Source of the DNA: LMUY01 sp965199555
GTDB lineage: Bacteria > Pseudomonadota > Alphaproteobacteria > Acetobacterales > Acetobacteraceae
Direction: 5' to 3'
DNA length: 64,000 bases
Assembly: GCA_965199555.1 (NCBI GenBank)
Contig: CBDASJ010000026.1
Coordinates: 92,968 to 156,967, forward strand
Positions 1 through 8,789 of the stretch are shown one piece after another (positions within the stretch are counted from its first letter, which is position 1; each line of letters starts with the position of its first letter). Made by a program: the position numbers and the translations under genes. Below the pieces are notes generated by a model that saw nothing but the letters and a program-made list of their open reading frames with translations, did not search any database and was not told the origin of the DNA.

Positions 1-361
1 AGGGCGTGTTCAGCACCATGTCGTCCAGGCTGGCGCACAGCGCGTAGTTGGCGCGCCGCACCTGCTCCGCCGGCACGCCCGCCTTTTCCGCCCGCGCATC
101 GAAGGCACGGATCTCGCTTTCCGCCCGTTCGCGCAGGTCGGCCACGTCCGGCTGCGTCGCCATGGTCCGCAGCCGCGCCATCAACTGCAACAGCGGCATG
201 GCGGGCGTGATCAGGCTGGGGGTGTCGGCGTCCACGGGACGGGACCCTGCCAAGGTCTGCAACCCGTCCGACGCGACGGGCGTAGCGCTGTCCGCAACAG
301 CCTTGGCCCGTTTGCCGCCGGGCTGCGGGCGCGCGAGCCGTGGGCTGGACGGTTCAAGCAA
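1..361 (-). CDS. Second TssL/DotU-family T6SS protein, N-terminal part (cut by window edge)
   Basis: Reading from about 361 towards position 1 gives about 120 residues. They end in ANYALCASLDDMVLNTP, matching the DotU signature of TssL; the complete tssL at 6889-8244 has ARYALCATLDDLVLSTP at the same place. TssL is an inner-membrane component of the T6SS membrane complex. The frame has no ATG near its beginning. The best start is TTG at 359-361, about eight bases after a GGGAGG ribosome site; ATGs at 199, 181 and 163 would cut into the domain. The C-terminal half, with any membrane segment or OmpA domain, is outside the window. It is a paralogue of the other tssL, not a duplicate copy: the N-terminal linker is unrelated. 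Family call is firm; start is uncertain. Confidence 0.7.
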   Translation of the reverse strand, partial: MLEPSSPRLARPQPGGKRAKAVADSATPVASDGLQTLAGSRPVDADTPSLITPAMPLLQLMARLRTMATQPDVADLRERAESEIRAFDARAEKAGVPAEQVRRANYALCASLDDMVLNTP

Positions 362-500
362 CTCCTGAATCCTCCCGCCCTGACCGCTTCGGGTCGCATC
401 GTTTCGCCTGCGTCCGGCATAGCATGGCTTGCACACGCGTTGAACAGTGGACGCCGCTTTGCTACTCCATCCCGAGGCGGGGAACGGAAGGGATTGCGCG

Positions 501-1292
501 TTGGGGCAGGTGCCGTCCGCACAAATCCTCAGCACCGATGAGATCGGTCGCGTGGCGCCGCCGATCTTCGCGTCCGTCGGCGAGGGCGGCGTCAACAGGC
601 CCGGCGACGTGTTCGTCATCCAATCGCTGCTGAACGACCGGCTGCCGCAGCCCCATACCTTCCTGCCGATCACCGGCGACCCGGATGTCGGGTTCGTCCT
701 CGCGATCGAGGCCTACCAGGCGGTGGTGCTCAACATGAACCCGCCCTCCGGCCGGGTGGACCCGGGCAGCGTCACCTATTACTCGCTGGCCGCGCATCCG
801 CTGGTGGCGGACACCGGCAAGCCGCCGCCGCGCTTCGGCCACGTGGGCAAGGTGCCGCCGGACGTCGCCACCGCCGCCACCGCCTCGCAGCAGCGCTGGA
901 AGGTGCCCGCCTCCGTCACGCTGGCGCAGTGGGCGGTGGAAAGCGCCTGGGGCGCGGCGATGCCGCCCGACAGCAACAACCCGTTCGGCATCAAGGCGGT
1001 CGGCGGGCAGCCGGGCGTGGAAAGCGGCACCAAGGAGTTCGTCGCTGGCCAGGAAGTCACCACCAGCGCACGGTTCCGCAAGTTCGACTCGCTGGAAGAA
1101 GCGTTTGACCTGCACGGCAAGCTGCTGGCCACCAACAAGGTGTATGCCCCGGCCATGCAGCTCGTCGCCAACCCGGACGCGTTCGCCGACGCGTTGACCG
1201 GTGTGTACGCGACCGACCCGAAATACGGCTACACCCTGAAGTGGGTGATGCAGAATTACGGCTTCGCACAGTACAACGTGGCCACGCCGTAG
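501..1292 (+). CDS. Glucosaminidase-domain peptidoglycan hydrolase, candidate T6SS effector
   Basis: The C-terminal half (about residues 125-260) reads as a FlgJ/GH73-type endo-beta-N-acetylglucosaminidase: TLAQWAVESAWG with the catalytic-type Glu, then NPFGIK, and later a K-F-x-S-x-x-E-A-F segment and YAT-DPKYGY. Such enzymes cut glycan strands of peptidoglycan. The N-terminal half carries GEGGVNRPGDVFVIQSLLN, resembling the peptidoglycan-binding-like lead of secreted muramidases. No signal peptide is visible, so export would need a non-Sec route. It is wedged between pppA and the partial tssL gene, which suggests a T6SS cargo; that is inference, and no immunity gene is evident. Start is uncertain: GTG 447 has no ribosome site, whereas TTG 501 (and GTG 510) follow GGAAGGGA at 486-493. 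Confidence 0.7.
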   Translation: MGQVPSAQILSTDEIGRVAPPIFASVGEGGVNRPGDVFVIQSLLNDRLPQPHTFLPITGDPDVGFVLAIEAYQAVVLNMNPPSGRVDPGSVTYYSLAAHPLVADTGKPPPRFGHVGKVPPDVATAATASQQRWKVPASVTLAQWAVESAWGAAMPPDSNNPFGIKAVGGQPGVESGTKEFVAGQEVTTSARFRKFDSLEEAFDLHGKLLATNKVYAPAMQLVANPDAFADALTGVYATDPKYGYTLKWVMQNYGFAQYNVATP

Positions 1293-1320
1293 CGCTGGGG
1301 CAAACACCGGCCCAACCCGG

Positions 1321-2046
1321 TCAGGCGACGCATTCCACCAGGATGAGGGTCACGTTGTCCTTGGCGCCGCGACGCAGCACCAGCGCCAACAAATCGTCGC
1401 GCACCGTTTCGATCGGGCCGGAGCCGAGCTGGCGCTCCAACTCCGCATCGCTGACCATGCGCGTCAGCCCGTCGCTGCACAGCAGGAAGATGTCGCCGGG
1501 CACCACCCGGGCATGCACGCAATCCATTTCCAGCGCGTCGTCCACGCCGACCGCGCGCTGGATCACGCTGGCATGGGGATGCTGCTCCGCCTTCTCCGGC
1601 AGCAGCAGCCCGGCATCCACCATCTCCTGCACCAGGCTGTGGTCGCGGGTCAGCCGGTCCAGCTCCCCGTCGCGGCTGCGATAGACCCGGCTGTCGCCGG
1701 CCCAGAAACAGGCGAAATGCCCGCCATGCACGATCAACCCGGCGACCGTGCTGCCAATGGTGACATCCGGCCCACGCGCCGTCGCGATGCGGCGCAGTTC
1801 GGTGTTGGCGGCGTCCACCCGCAGCCGCACCTCGTGCAGTAAATCCGCCGCACCCATCGGCTGCGCGATTTCGTCCAGTACGGTCACGATCAGGCGGCTG
1901 GCCACCTCCCCCGCCGTCATGCCGCCCATGCCGTCGGCGACCACCCACAGGCCGATATCCGCCCGGTCCAGGAACGAATCCTCGTTGTGGTGGCGCACCA
2001 GCCCGGGATGGCTGCACGCGACCGAGCGGGCTAGCGGGCCGGCCAT
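1321..2046 (-). CDS. pppA: PP2C-family serine/threonine phosphatase, T6SS regulator PppA-like
   Basis: A 241-residue PP2C phosphatase. Metal-binding and fold motifs appear in order: an early RHHNED, then ADGMGGMTAGEVAS, GSTVAGL, FWAGDSRVYR, a SDGLT motif and a closing KDNVTLI. In T6SS loci PppA removes phosphate from FHA proteins phosphorylated by the kinase PpkA, switching the system down. An FHA gene (tagH) is present in this locus, but no kinase is seen in the window. ATG 2046 is chosen because GGAGG lies five bases upstream and it begins just before the conserved domain; a much longer frame upstream of it is not PP2C-like. Confidence 0.85.
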   Translation of the reverse strand: MAGPLARSVACSHPGLVRHHNEDSFLDRADIGLWVVADGMGGMTAGEVASRLIVTVLDEIAQPMGAADLLHEVRLRVDAANTELRRIATARGPDVTIGSTVAGLIVHGGHFACFWAGDSRVYRSRDGELDRLTRDHSLVQEMVDAGLLLPEKAEQHPHASVIQRAVGVDDALEMDCVHARVVPGDIFLLCSDGLTRMVSDAELERQLGSGPIETVRDDLLALVLRRGAKDNVTLILVECVA

Positions 2047-2194
2047 GCCATCCTCCAGCCCGGTCGTGTTCTGGACCTCATCGCCACATCGCCGCGGTGC
2101 TGGTATTACAAAGCATTCAATCGCGGCATCTGCAACGATGGGTATCACGGCAAACACGCACCCCATTGCGGTGCCCACGGTGGAGAGGTCCGGC

Positions 2195-3328
2195 ATGGGA
2201 TGCTTCTGCAAGCAATCCGTCGCGGCGCTGAAGGATGCTCTGCGCACGACCGCCCACTCCGAACCGGAGCAGCATGAGCCGGGGGAGAGCGAGCAAGGCC
2301 GACTGGTGTCGGCACTTGCCACTTGGCTGTCCGCGCGATGGCTGCCGGCGCCGCCGTGGAACCCGGACCCGGAATGGCTCGACCTTGCCATTCCGGACCC
2401 GCCGATGCCGGCCACCTCGTTCTCCGTCATCTCCGGCCTGGTCCAGGCCCAAGCGGCCTGCCTGGAGGAGCTTGGCGTTGACGTCACGCAGCCGGACCAG
2501 CAGGCCAAGCTGGCGCGGATCGTCCGGACGATGAACCGGCGCCTGCCCGAACTGGAGGAGGTGCTGCAGGACGACGCGGATTGGGACTCGTTGGCCGCGC
2601 AAAACGACCAGATCGATACCGTGGCAAAGGCGGTGCGCCAGGGCGTGTTCGCACCGTGGGCCGACGATCGGTCGGAACATGACGTGCCCCTGGGGCCGTG
2701 GCGGCCTTTGCTGACCAAGGTAAAGGCGATCGCTCCGCTGCTCGCGATCCTGCGCAGCCTGGATATCGATCCGGCGGACCAGGACGCGCCCGCCTTGCTG
2801 GCGACGCAGTTGCGCCCGCTGCGCGGCGTGAAGCTGCCGCCGATCGACGCGCCGCTGGTCAGCCATGGCCTGATCGCGCGGCTCCATGCGTTGCTGCGCT
2901 TGCAACGCAGCACGGGCCTGAACCCGCGGACCGTCCGGTTCAGTCAATTCCAACAAGCCGTGCAGGACAAGCTGGACGACACCGCCGCCGCCCTGCCGCC
3001 GGAGCTGCGAACGGTAGAGGATGACGTGCGGGAGCGGTCGCCCAACCCGTCCATGCTGCTCACGCGGGACATCGTCGAGCAAATCCAATTGTTGCAGCCG
3101 CAAACGGTGGCGCAATTCAACTGGTCGGTCCCGCCCTTCGAAGAACTCGATCTGCTGACCACGGCCGCCCCGGTCGCCACCCTGGTCAGCCAATTGAAGC
3201 GACTCGGCCTCCCCCCGGTGCGCAGCACGCCGTGTGGCGGCACCTGCGACGCCGGGTCGCTCCGCAACACGCCGGCAGCCGCTACAGGGTTGCCGGACAC
3301 CGGAACTGGTGCAGCGCCGGCAGCGTGA
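2195..3328 (+). CDS. Hypothetical protein at T6SS locus, convergent with tssM
   Basis: A 377-residue protein I do not recognise. It begins MGCFCKQSV and lacks a signal peptide or clear membrane segment. It has a Trp/Pro-rich stretch near residues 40-65 (SARWLPAPPWNPDPEWL), then is predominantly helix-like with many Leu, Ala and Gln. ATG 2195 is favoured because GGAGAGG sits seven bases upstream; the longer open frame before it has no family character. It lies opposite the T6SS genes, and its last 47 bases overlap the 3' end of tssM (3282-3328) in the convergent orientation. Its position inside the cluster suggests a T6SS-associated role such as effector, adaptor or immunity, but nothing in the sequence shows which. 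Confidence 0.6.
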   Translation: MGCFCKQSVAALKDALRTTAHSEPEQHEPGESEQGRLVSALATWLSARWLPAPPWNPDPEWLDLAIPDPPMPATSFSVISGLVQAQAACLEELGVDVTQPDQQAKLARIVRTMNRRLPELEEVLQDDADWDSLAAQNDQIDTVAKAVRQGVFAPWADDRSEHDVPLGPWRPLLTKVKAIAPLLAILRSLDIDPADQDAPALLATQLRPLRGVKLPPIDAPLVSHGLIARLHALLRLQRSTGLNPRTVRFSQFQQAVQDKLDDTAAALPPELRTVEDDVRERSPNPSMLLTRDIVEQIQLLQPQTVAQFNWSVPPFEELDLLTTAAPVATLVSQLKRLGLPPVRSTPCGGTCDAGSLRNTPAAATGLPDTGTGAAPAA

Positions 3329-6300
3329 AGGCGTTCACGACGCTACCCGCGACGATCAGGAACGATGCCGTGCCGCCCGCGCCGGTGAAGCTGTAGGTCA
3401 CCCGGTCGGTTTGCGTGCTGCTGGCCTTGCCGCCGTCCAACAGGCGGAAGATGGCCCAAGGGCCCTCCTTGGTGACCGAGGAGCTGGCGCCGCTGACCGG
3501 GCTGAAGGTCAGCCGCACCTGGTTGCGCCCGCCCGGGCCGGGCCACTGCATGCGCATCGGCTGGACGGGGCCGTGCGCGTAGGTCAGTTCCTGCCCATCG
3601 ACGTCCAGGCTGACCTGGCCCACCCCGTTGTCCAGGTTGGCGGGCGTGACCTCGAACTTCAGCGCCACCGTTGCGGCGCTGGATGGGAACAGGGCCATGC
3701 GGATGTCGCTGGCCAGTTGGAACTGCTGCAAAGTGTTTGGCGACAAACCGAGCTGGTTGTTGTCGGCGCCGTTGAACTTCCACGGCTTGGCCGTCGTGTC
3801 GACGAACGGCTTGAGGTAGTCGTCGAAGAACTGCCCGATCAAGCCGCCGGGCGCCATCAGCTTGATGAAATCGTCCATCGGCACGTCGGTGGTGCTGGTG
3901 GCAAACAGCGGGTAGCGGTCGCTTAGCGCCGCCTGGCACAGCGGCAGCACCTTGGACGCCCAGGCATCCTGGATCTGCTGCTTGGCGCCGCTGGTGGTGA
4001 CGCTGTTGCTGCTTTGCGACACCGTCCTCGCCATGGCCTGCACCGGCCCCGGCATCGTCTTGGCCAGCGTGTCGAGCTGGGCGGACAGGCTGCTGCCGCT
4101 GTTGGACGCCGCAGCGCCGAGCAGCGCCTGGGCGGCGTTGGGTGACGCCGCCACCTGGCTGAAGCTCTGGTAGATCTGCGTCATCTTGGCGAGCACCACC
4201 TCCACGCCGCCCGGCTTGTCCGGCGTGCCGACGAAATCGTGCAGCCATTTGAAGTGGTCGTTCACCCGCTGCGCCGGATCGACGATCGGGGTGCCGGGCG
4301 CGAACACGCCGCCCAGCATCATGGCGATGCGGCGGTCACGGCCGGACACCCGGGTCACCGCGCTGCGCTGCAACTCGGCCGCGCCGACCCGCGCGGACCC
4401 TTCCGCCAGCTTGGAGGCCTGCGTCGCCTGCACCAGTTGCGTTTCGGCGTCAAACGCCTGGAAGACGTTGCGGAACGGAGAGTTCGGGCCAGACAGCGTG
4501 TTCAGCTCGTCCAGCCCCTCGCTCATGCTGCGGAACGGCTTGATCTGCACGTCGGCGATCAGGCTGTCCCATTTGCGGACGTAGTCGTCCAAATAGAGGC
4601 CCAGCACGTCCTTGCGCAGTTGCGCGACCTGCGCGGTGTTGTTTTCCGCGCGATCCTGCCGGCCGAGCACCCAGCTATCCTCGGCCACATCCTCCGTGAC
4701 CTCCGGCAGCAGCTTGGCGAACACGTCGTGGTAGCCGTCGAAGGTGTAAAGCCCATCCACCCCGGTATCGAGCGACTTGCCCGACCGCAGCAGCAGCACG
4801 CTGGAGGCGGCGGCCCCTGCATGGTCGGAATAGCGCCACATCGGCAAGGCCTGCGCTTCCTCGCTGGAGGTGATGCGGGCGTAGCTGCGGCGGGCCAGCG
4901 GGGTTTGACGCAGCACACCGCGAACCTGATCGATCAGCGGGCCGTTTTCCGGGATGGCCGTCACCGGGCGTTCCAGCATGGCCGACACGTGCTCGTTCAG
5001 CGCATCACGCGCCGGGGCATTGGCATCGCCCGGCAGGCTGGCGGCGAAATCGGCCGCCATCCACTGCTTGACCAGGCCGGGGTCCAGCGGCCCGGCCCGG
5101 CCGAGGATCAGGTACACCTTCAAGGCCTGGTACAGGAAATCGGTGTTGCCGAGGTTGCCCAGCATCTGGGTTTCCAACCGCGCCAGCAACCGCGGCAGCA
5201 GCAGGGAGTCGAGCGCCCGGTAGTACGCCGCATTCGCCTGCGACCCGAGCTTGGCGCCCTGATACAGCCCGAACGTGGCGGTGAAGCCCGGCGTGGCGTT
5301 CCGGTCGGCGTAGCCGCCCGGCATGGTCCGCAACGTCGCCAACATGGGCAATAACGGCGGCAGCGCCGTGTCGCCCTGCGGCTGCTTCAACAGGGCGGCG
5401 TATTGGTCCATGTACTTGTCGGCCTGGGCGTTGCTCGCGCCGATCAGGCCTAGATTGCTGACGTAGCTGGTGGCCCAGGCCGCCGTCAGCAGCACCAGCA
5501 CCAACCCCGCCGCGACATAGGCGCCGACATGGATCAGCCGGGTGCGGCGCTCCAGCTTGGCATCCACGGACACCACGCCGGCCTCGGCGATGGCCACCTG
5601 CTTGATGACGTGGTTGAGGAAATACGACCGGCCCGCGCCGCTGAAGGCGGTCACCGCCTGGCGTTGCAGGCCGAACTGGCCGGACATGGCCCCCATCAGC
5701 CGATCAATCGGCGTACCGTTCTGCGTGCCGCTGGTGAAATACACGCCGCGAAGCAACGGCCGGGTTTCCAGCCGCGACGGCCGGAATATCTCCTCCAGGA
5801 ACTCCGTCGCGACCTCCCGCAACGAAGCGAATTGCTGGGGGAAGCCGTAGATCAGGCTGCGGGCGCCGATATCCGGCTCCTGGTGCATGCGCTCGACCAG
5901 CCGGTCGTTCAGGCGATCCACCAGCAGGTCGAACTCTTCCGGAAAATGCGCGACGGCACCGCCTTCCTGCTTGCCGTCATCCAGCGGGAAGGTCATCCCC
6001 CAGGCCTGCTCGCGCTCCTCCTTGCCGAGGTTGCCGAAGAACTCCGCGAAGCCGGCCACCAGGTCGCATTTGGTGAACAGGACGTAGATCGGGAACCGCA
6101 CGGCGAACTGGTCGTGCAGCTCGCGGATGCGCGCCTTGATCGCCCTGGCATGATCGAAACGCTCATCCTCGGCCAACACCGCCAGGTCGGACAGGCTGAT
6201 CGACACGAGCACGCCGTTGATCGGCTGGCGCCGCCGATGTGTTTTCAGCAGGGTGAGGAAGCCTTGCCAGGCGGCGCTGTCCACCGGCTGATGGCTATCC

Positions 6301-6878
6301 TGCGTGGTGTAGCGCCCGGCCGTGTCGATCAGCACGGCCTCGTCGGTGAACCACCAATCGCAGTTGCGCGTGCCGCCGACGCCCTTGAACGGGCTAGGCC
6401 CCTTGGCATCCGCCAACGGGAAGTTCAGGCCGGAATTGGCCAGCGCCGTCGTCTTGCCGGCGCCGGGCGGCCCGATGAACATGTACCAGGGCAGCTCATA
6501 CAGGTAGCTGCCGCGGAACAGCCCGCGCTTCTTGCTGCTGCGCAAGGTGGTCATCGCGTCGCGCAGCCGCTCGCCGAGCAACGCGACCTCCTCGGCGGTG
6601 GCGGTGGTGTCGGGGTCGACCGCCACCTCCTGCTTGGTCATGCCTTCCATCAGCTTGCGCTCGCGGGCGCGCCGCTTGTGGAAGCGGCGGAAGTTCAGGA
6701 CGAACCAGACCAGCACCAGCGCGCCGATCAGCGTCCAGCGCGGGAAAGCCGGCTCGAACGGGTAGTACAGCCCCGTGCCGAGCAACGGGCTGAAGAACCA
6801 GACCAGCAGGCAAAGCGCCAGCACGGCGAGGCCGGACAGCACCCACGCCGACAGCAGGACGGATGCGACAGTCTTCAT
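3282..6878 (-). CDS. tssM: Type VI secretion system membrane subunit TssM (IcmF)
   Basis: At 1198 residues this is the usual TssM size. Two N-terminal membrane segments (about 8-31 and 47-63) are followed by a cytoplasmic GTPase-like domain with Walker A GPPGAGKTT at 136-144. A third hydrophobic segment lies near 445-468, followed by the long periplasmic IcmF C-terminal region. With TssJ and TssL it forms the trans-envelope complex that anchors the baseplate. It is the last gene of the tssK-to-tssM run and starts 10 bp after the tssL stop, so it is very probably cotranscribed. Its 3' end overlaps the convergent hypothetical gene by 47 bp. Confidence 0.97.
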   Translation of the reverse strand: MKTVASVLLSAWVLSGLAVLALCLLVWFFSPLLGTGLYYPFEPAFPRWTLIGALVLVWFVLNFRRFHKRRARERKLMEGMTKQEVAVDPDTTATAEEVALLGERLRDAMTTLRSSKKRGLFRGSYLYELPWYMFIGPPGAGKTTALANSGLNFPLADAKGPSPFKGVGGTRNCDWWFTDEAVLIDTAGRYTTQDSHQPVDSAAWQGFLTLLKTHRRRQPINGVLVSISLSDLAVLAEDERFDHARAIKARIRELHDQFAVRFPIYVLFTKCDLVAGFAEFFGNLGKEEREQAWGMTFPLDDGKQEGGAVAHFPEEFDLLVDRLNDRLVERMHQEPDIGARSLIYGFPQQFASLREVATEFLEEIFRPSRLETRPLLRGVYFTSGTQNGTPIDRLMGAMSGQFGLQRQAVTAFSGAGRSYFLNHVIKQVAIAEAGVVSVDAKLERRTRLIHVGAYVAAGLVLVLLTAAWATSYVSNLGLIGASNAQADKYMDQYAALLKQPQGDTALPPLLPMLATLRTMPGGYADRNATPGFTATFGLYQGAKLGSQANAAYYRALDSLLLPRLLARLETQMLGNLGNTDFLYQALKVYLILGRAGPLDPGLVKQWMAADFAASLPGDANAPARDALNEHVSAMLERPVTAIPENGPLIDQVRGVLRQTPLARRSYARITSSEEAQALPMWRYSDHAGAAASSVLLLRSGKSLDTGVDGLYTFDGYHDVFAKLLPEVTEDVAEDSWVLGRQDRAENNTAQVAQLRKDVLGLYLDDYVRKWDSLIADVQIKPFRSMSEGLDELNTLSGPNSPFRNVFQAFDAETQLVQATQASKLAEGSARVGAAELQRSAVTRVSGRDRRIAMMLGGVFAPGTPIVDPAQRVNDHFKWLHDFVGTPDKPGGVEVVLAKMTQIYQSFSQVAASPNAAQALLGAAASNSGSSLSAQLDTLAKTMPGPVQAMARTVSQSSNSVTTSGAKQQIQDAWASKVLPLCQAALSDRYPLFATSTTDVPMDDFIKLMAPGGLIGQFFDDYLKPFVDTTAKPWKFNGADNNQLGLSPNTLQQFQLASDIRMALFPSSAATVALKFEVTPANLDNGVGQVSLDVDGQELTYAHGPVQPMRMQWPGPGGRNQVRLTFSPVSGASSSVTKEGPWAIFRLLDGGKASSTQTDRVTYSFTGAGGTASFLIVAGSVVNAFTLPALHQFRCPATL

Positions 6879-6888
6879 GCAAGCCTCG

Positions 6889-8244
6889 TCATGGAGGGGC
6901 CGGCGGCTTGATCAGCACGATATCGGTGCGCCGGTTGCGCTGGCGGCCTTCGGCCGTGGTGTTCGGAGCGATCGGGTCGGTGTCGGCCCGCCCCTCGGCC
7001 TTGACGCGGCCCGGGTCGGACAGCTTGGCGGCGATCACGTGTGCCACGGTTTCGGCCCGGGCGGTGGACAATTGCCAGTTGGACGGGAAGCGGGCGGTGC
7101 GGATCGGCTGGTTGTCGGTATGGCCGGCCACCAGCACCTTGCCGGGCTCCGCCTCCAACGCGGTGCCGATGCGGTCCAGCAGCGGGCCATAGCCGCTGTT
7201 CAGCGTGCCTTCGCCGGACGCGAACATGTTGCGGTTGGCGATGCGGATCGTGATGGTCTGCGCATCCTCGAACACCTCCACCAGGCCTTCCTTGATTTCC
7301 GGCGCCAGGAAGCTGCGCAGCCGGGTGATGCCGCCGGTGGCGGCGACCACCAGCGGGGGTGGTGGCGGCGGGGGTGGGCGGGAGGCCGGGCGGGTGATCA
7401 CCACCGGCCCGGTCGGCGGCAGCCCGGCCAGCCGGGCAAAGGTCGCGTCCGAGCTGCTGGCCAGCAGCAGGTTGAAACCCAGGTAGATCAGCGCCGCCAC
7501 CGACAGCGTGGCCACTCCCACCACCCACACCGGGATGCGCTGGCGCAACCCAGTGTAGCCGGCGCCGACGCCACGCCAATGCGGCGACAACTCCCGCTCG
7601 AACTCGGGCCGGCGTTGCCGCAGGGTGCGGAACAGATTGTCGCGCAACTCCGCCAAGGTGGCGGCGCCGCGCGGCAGCACGCGGTAGCGGCCCTCGAACC
7701 CCAGCGACAGGCACAGGAACATCAGCTCCACCACGTCGCCGTGGCGGCCGAGCTCCCGCTCCATCTGTTCCAGGATGTCGAAGAACCGCTCGCCGCCCGA
7801 CACCTCGTTGTGGAACAGGCTGGTCAGGCTTTGCGCGGTCCAGGCGCTGTGGCTGCCCCAGGGCGTGCTCAGCACCAAATCGTCGAGGGTGGCGCACAGC
7901 GCGTAGCGGGCGGCGCGCAGGGATTTGGTGTCCAGCCCGGTGCCGAGGGCGCGCTGCTCGAACTGGCGCACCGCTTCCGCGATGCTGCGGCGCAAACCGT
8001 CCGGGTCCGGATGGTTGAGGCGCCCGCGTAAGCGAACCGCCGCCGCCAGCAGCGGCGCGGCGGCCTTGACCAGCGGGTTGACGCCCACCAGCGGCAAACT
8101 GTCGCCCAACCCGCGCGGGGCCGACGCAGCCGGCGCGCGGCCGGTGTCCGGACGGGCGGGGGTAGCGGCGGTGCGTCCGCCGGGGCGCGGACGGATGACG
8201 GTCCGGTCGCTGTCCGGCAGGTCGGCGAATGGATCGTCGCTCAT
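6889..8244 (-). CDS. tssL: T6SS protein TssL with DotU and C-terminal OmpA/peptidoglycan-binding domain
   Basis: A 451-residue protein. A Pro/Arg-rich leader (1-50) precedes a DotU domain (about 55-220) containing ARYALCATLDDLVLSTPWG. A single membrane segment, PVWVVGVATLSVAALIYLG, lies at about 225-250, then a Pro-rich linker and an OmpA-like domain (about 330-448) with GHTDNQPI, FPSNWQLSTARA and NRRTDIVL. The OmpA domain marks the extended TssL form, which binds peptidoglycan directly instead of relying on TagL. It lies between tssJ (15 bp upstream) and tssM (10 bp downstream). A second DotU gene begins at the left edge of the window. Confidence 0.96.
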   Translation of the reverse strand: MSDDPFADLPDSDRTVIRPRPGGRTAATPARPDTGRAPAASAPRGLGDSLPLVGVNPLVKAAAPLLAAAVRLRGRLNHPDPDGLRRSIAEAVRQFEQRALGTGLDTKSLRAARYALCATLDDLVLSTPWGSHSAWTAQSLTSLFHNEVSGGERFFDILEQMERELGRHGDVVELMFLCLSLGFEGRYRVLPRGAATLAELRDNLFRTLRQRRPEFERELSPHWRGVGAGYTGLRQRIPVWVVGVATLSVAALIYLGFNLLLASSSDATFARLAGLPPTGPVVITRPASRPPPPPPPPLVVAATGGITRLRSFLAPEIKEGLVEVFEDAQTITIRIANRNMFASGEGTLNSGYGPLLDRIGTALEAEPGKVLVAGHTDNQPIRTARFPSNWQLSTARAETVAHVIAAKLSDPGRVKAEGRADTDPIAPNTTAEGRQRNRRTDIVLIKPPAPP

Positions 8245-8259
8245 CGCGCCCCGCCTTCC

Positions 8260-8751
8260 TTATTTCGCCGGGGTCGCCGGCTTGATGTCGGCACTGAGCC
8301 CGGATTTCGTTGCGGCAACCGTTAGGATGCTCGTCTGGTGGGCGGGGATGTCAACCACGACGTGCCAGGTGACGTGCTCGTAGTCGCGATACGCCGCGAA
8401 CACGCCGATTGCGTGCGCCCGATCCTCCGGCATGAGGGAAAGGTCGCGTGATTGGCCCGGCGCCAACAGCACATCGTCCCGCTTGACCAGGTCGTCCTTC
8501 AACGTCGCCGCGTCCTTGTCGAACAGCGGAAAGAACTGCGCGCCGGAAAAGCCGGCTGGCGACACCAACTGGTAGATCCGCAACGCCACTGGTGCCCCCA
8601 CGCCGTTGGCCCCGGCATTCGCGTCGGTGCTGGCGGCGATGCTCGCCTTGACCAGCGTGGGTGGCGGCGGTGGCGGCGGCCCGCCGCACGCGGCCAGCAG
8701 GGTGAGCATCCCCCAAACAAACCCGCCACCCTTTGTCATCCGGCCCGCCAT
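8260..8751 (-). CDS. tssJ: T6SS outer-membrane lipoprotein TssJ (VasD)
   Basis: A small secreted lipoprotein. The N-terminal hydrophobic stretch ends in LLAAC|G, a lipobox whose Cys would be acylated, followed by a run of prolines. The body has the VasD/TssJ pattern: LRIYQL, F..AQFFPLFDKD with the L1-loop region, DLVKRDDVLLAPGQS and IGVFAAYRD. TssJ tethers TssM to the outer membrane. Three starts are possible: TTG 8766, ATG 8751 and ATG 8739. ATG 8751 is shown because GGGAG lies about eight bases upstream; ATG 8739 gives the more compact signal peptide. It is followed after 15 bp by tssL. Confidence 0.9.
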   Translation of the reverse strand: MAGRMTKGGGFVWGMLTLLAACGGPPPPPPPTLVKASIAASTDANAGANGVGAPVALRIYQLVSPAGFSGAQFFPLFDKDAATLKDDLVKRDDVLLAPGQSRDLSLMPEDRAHAIGVFAAYRDYEHVTWHVVVDIPAHQTSILTVAATKSGLSADIKPATPAK

Positions 8752-8789
8752 GCGCCCCGCTCCCAAAACCCTGGCTCAGCCCAGGCTGC

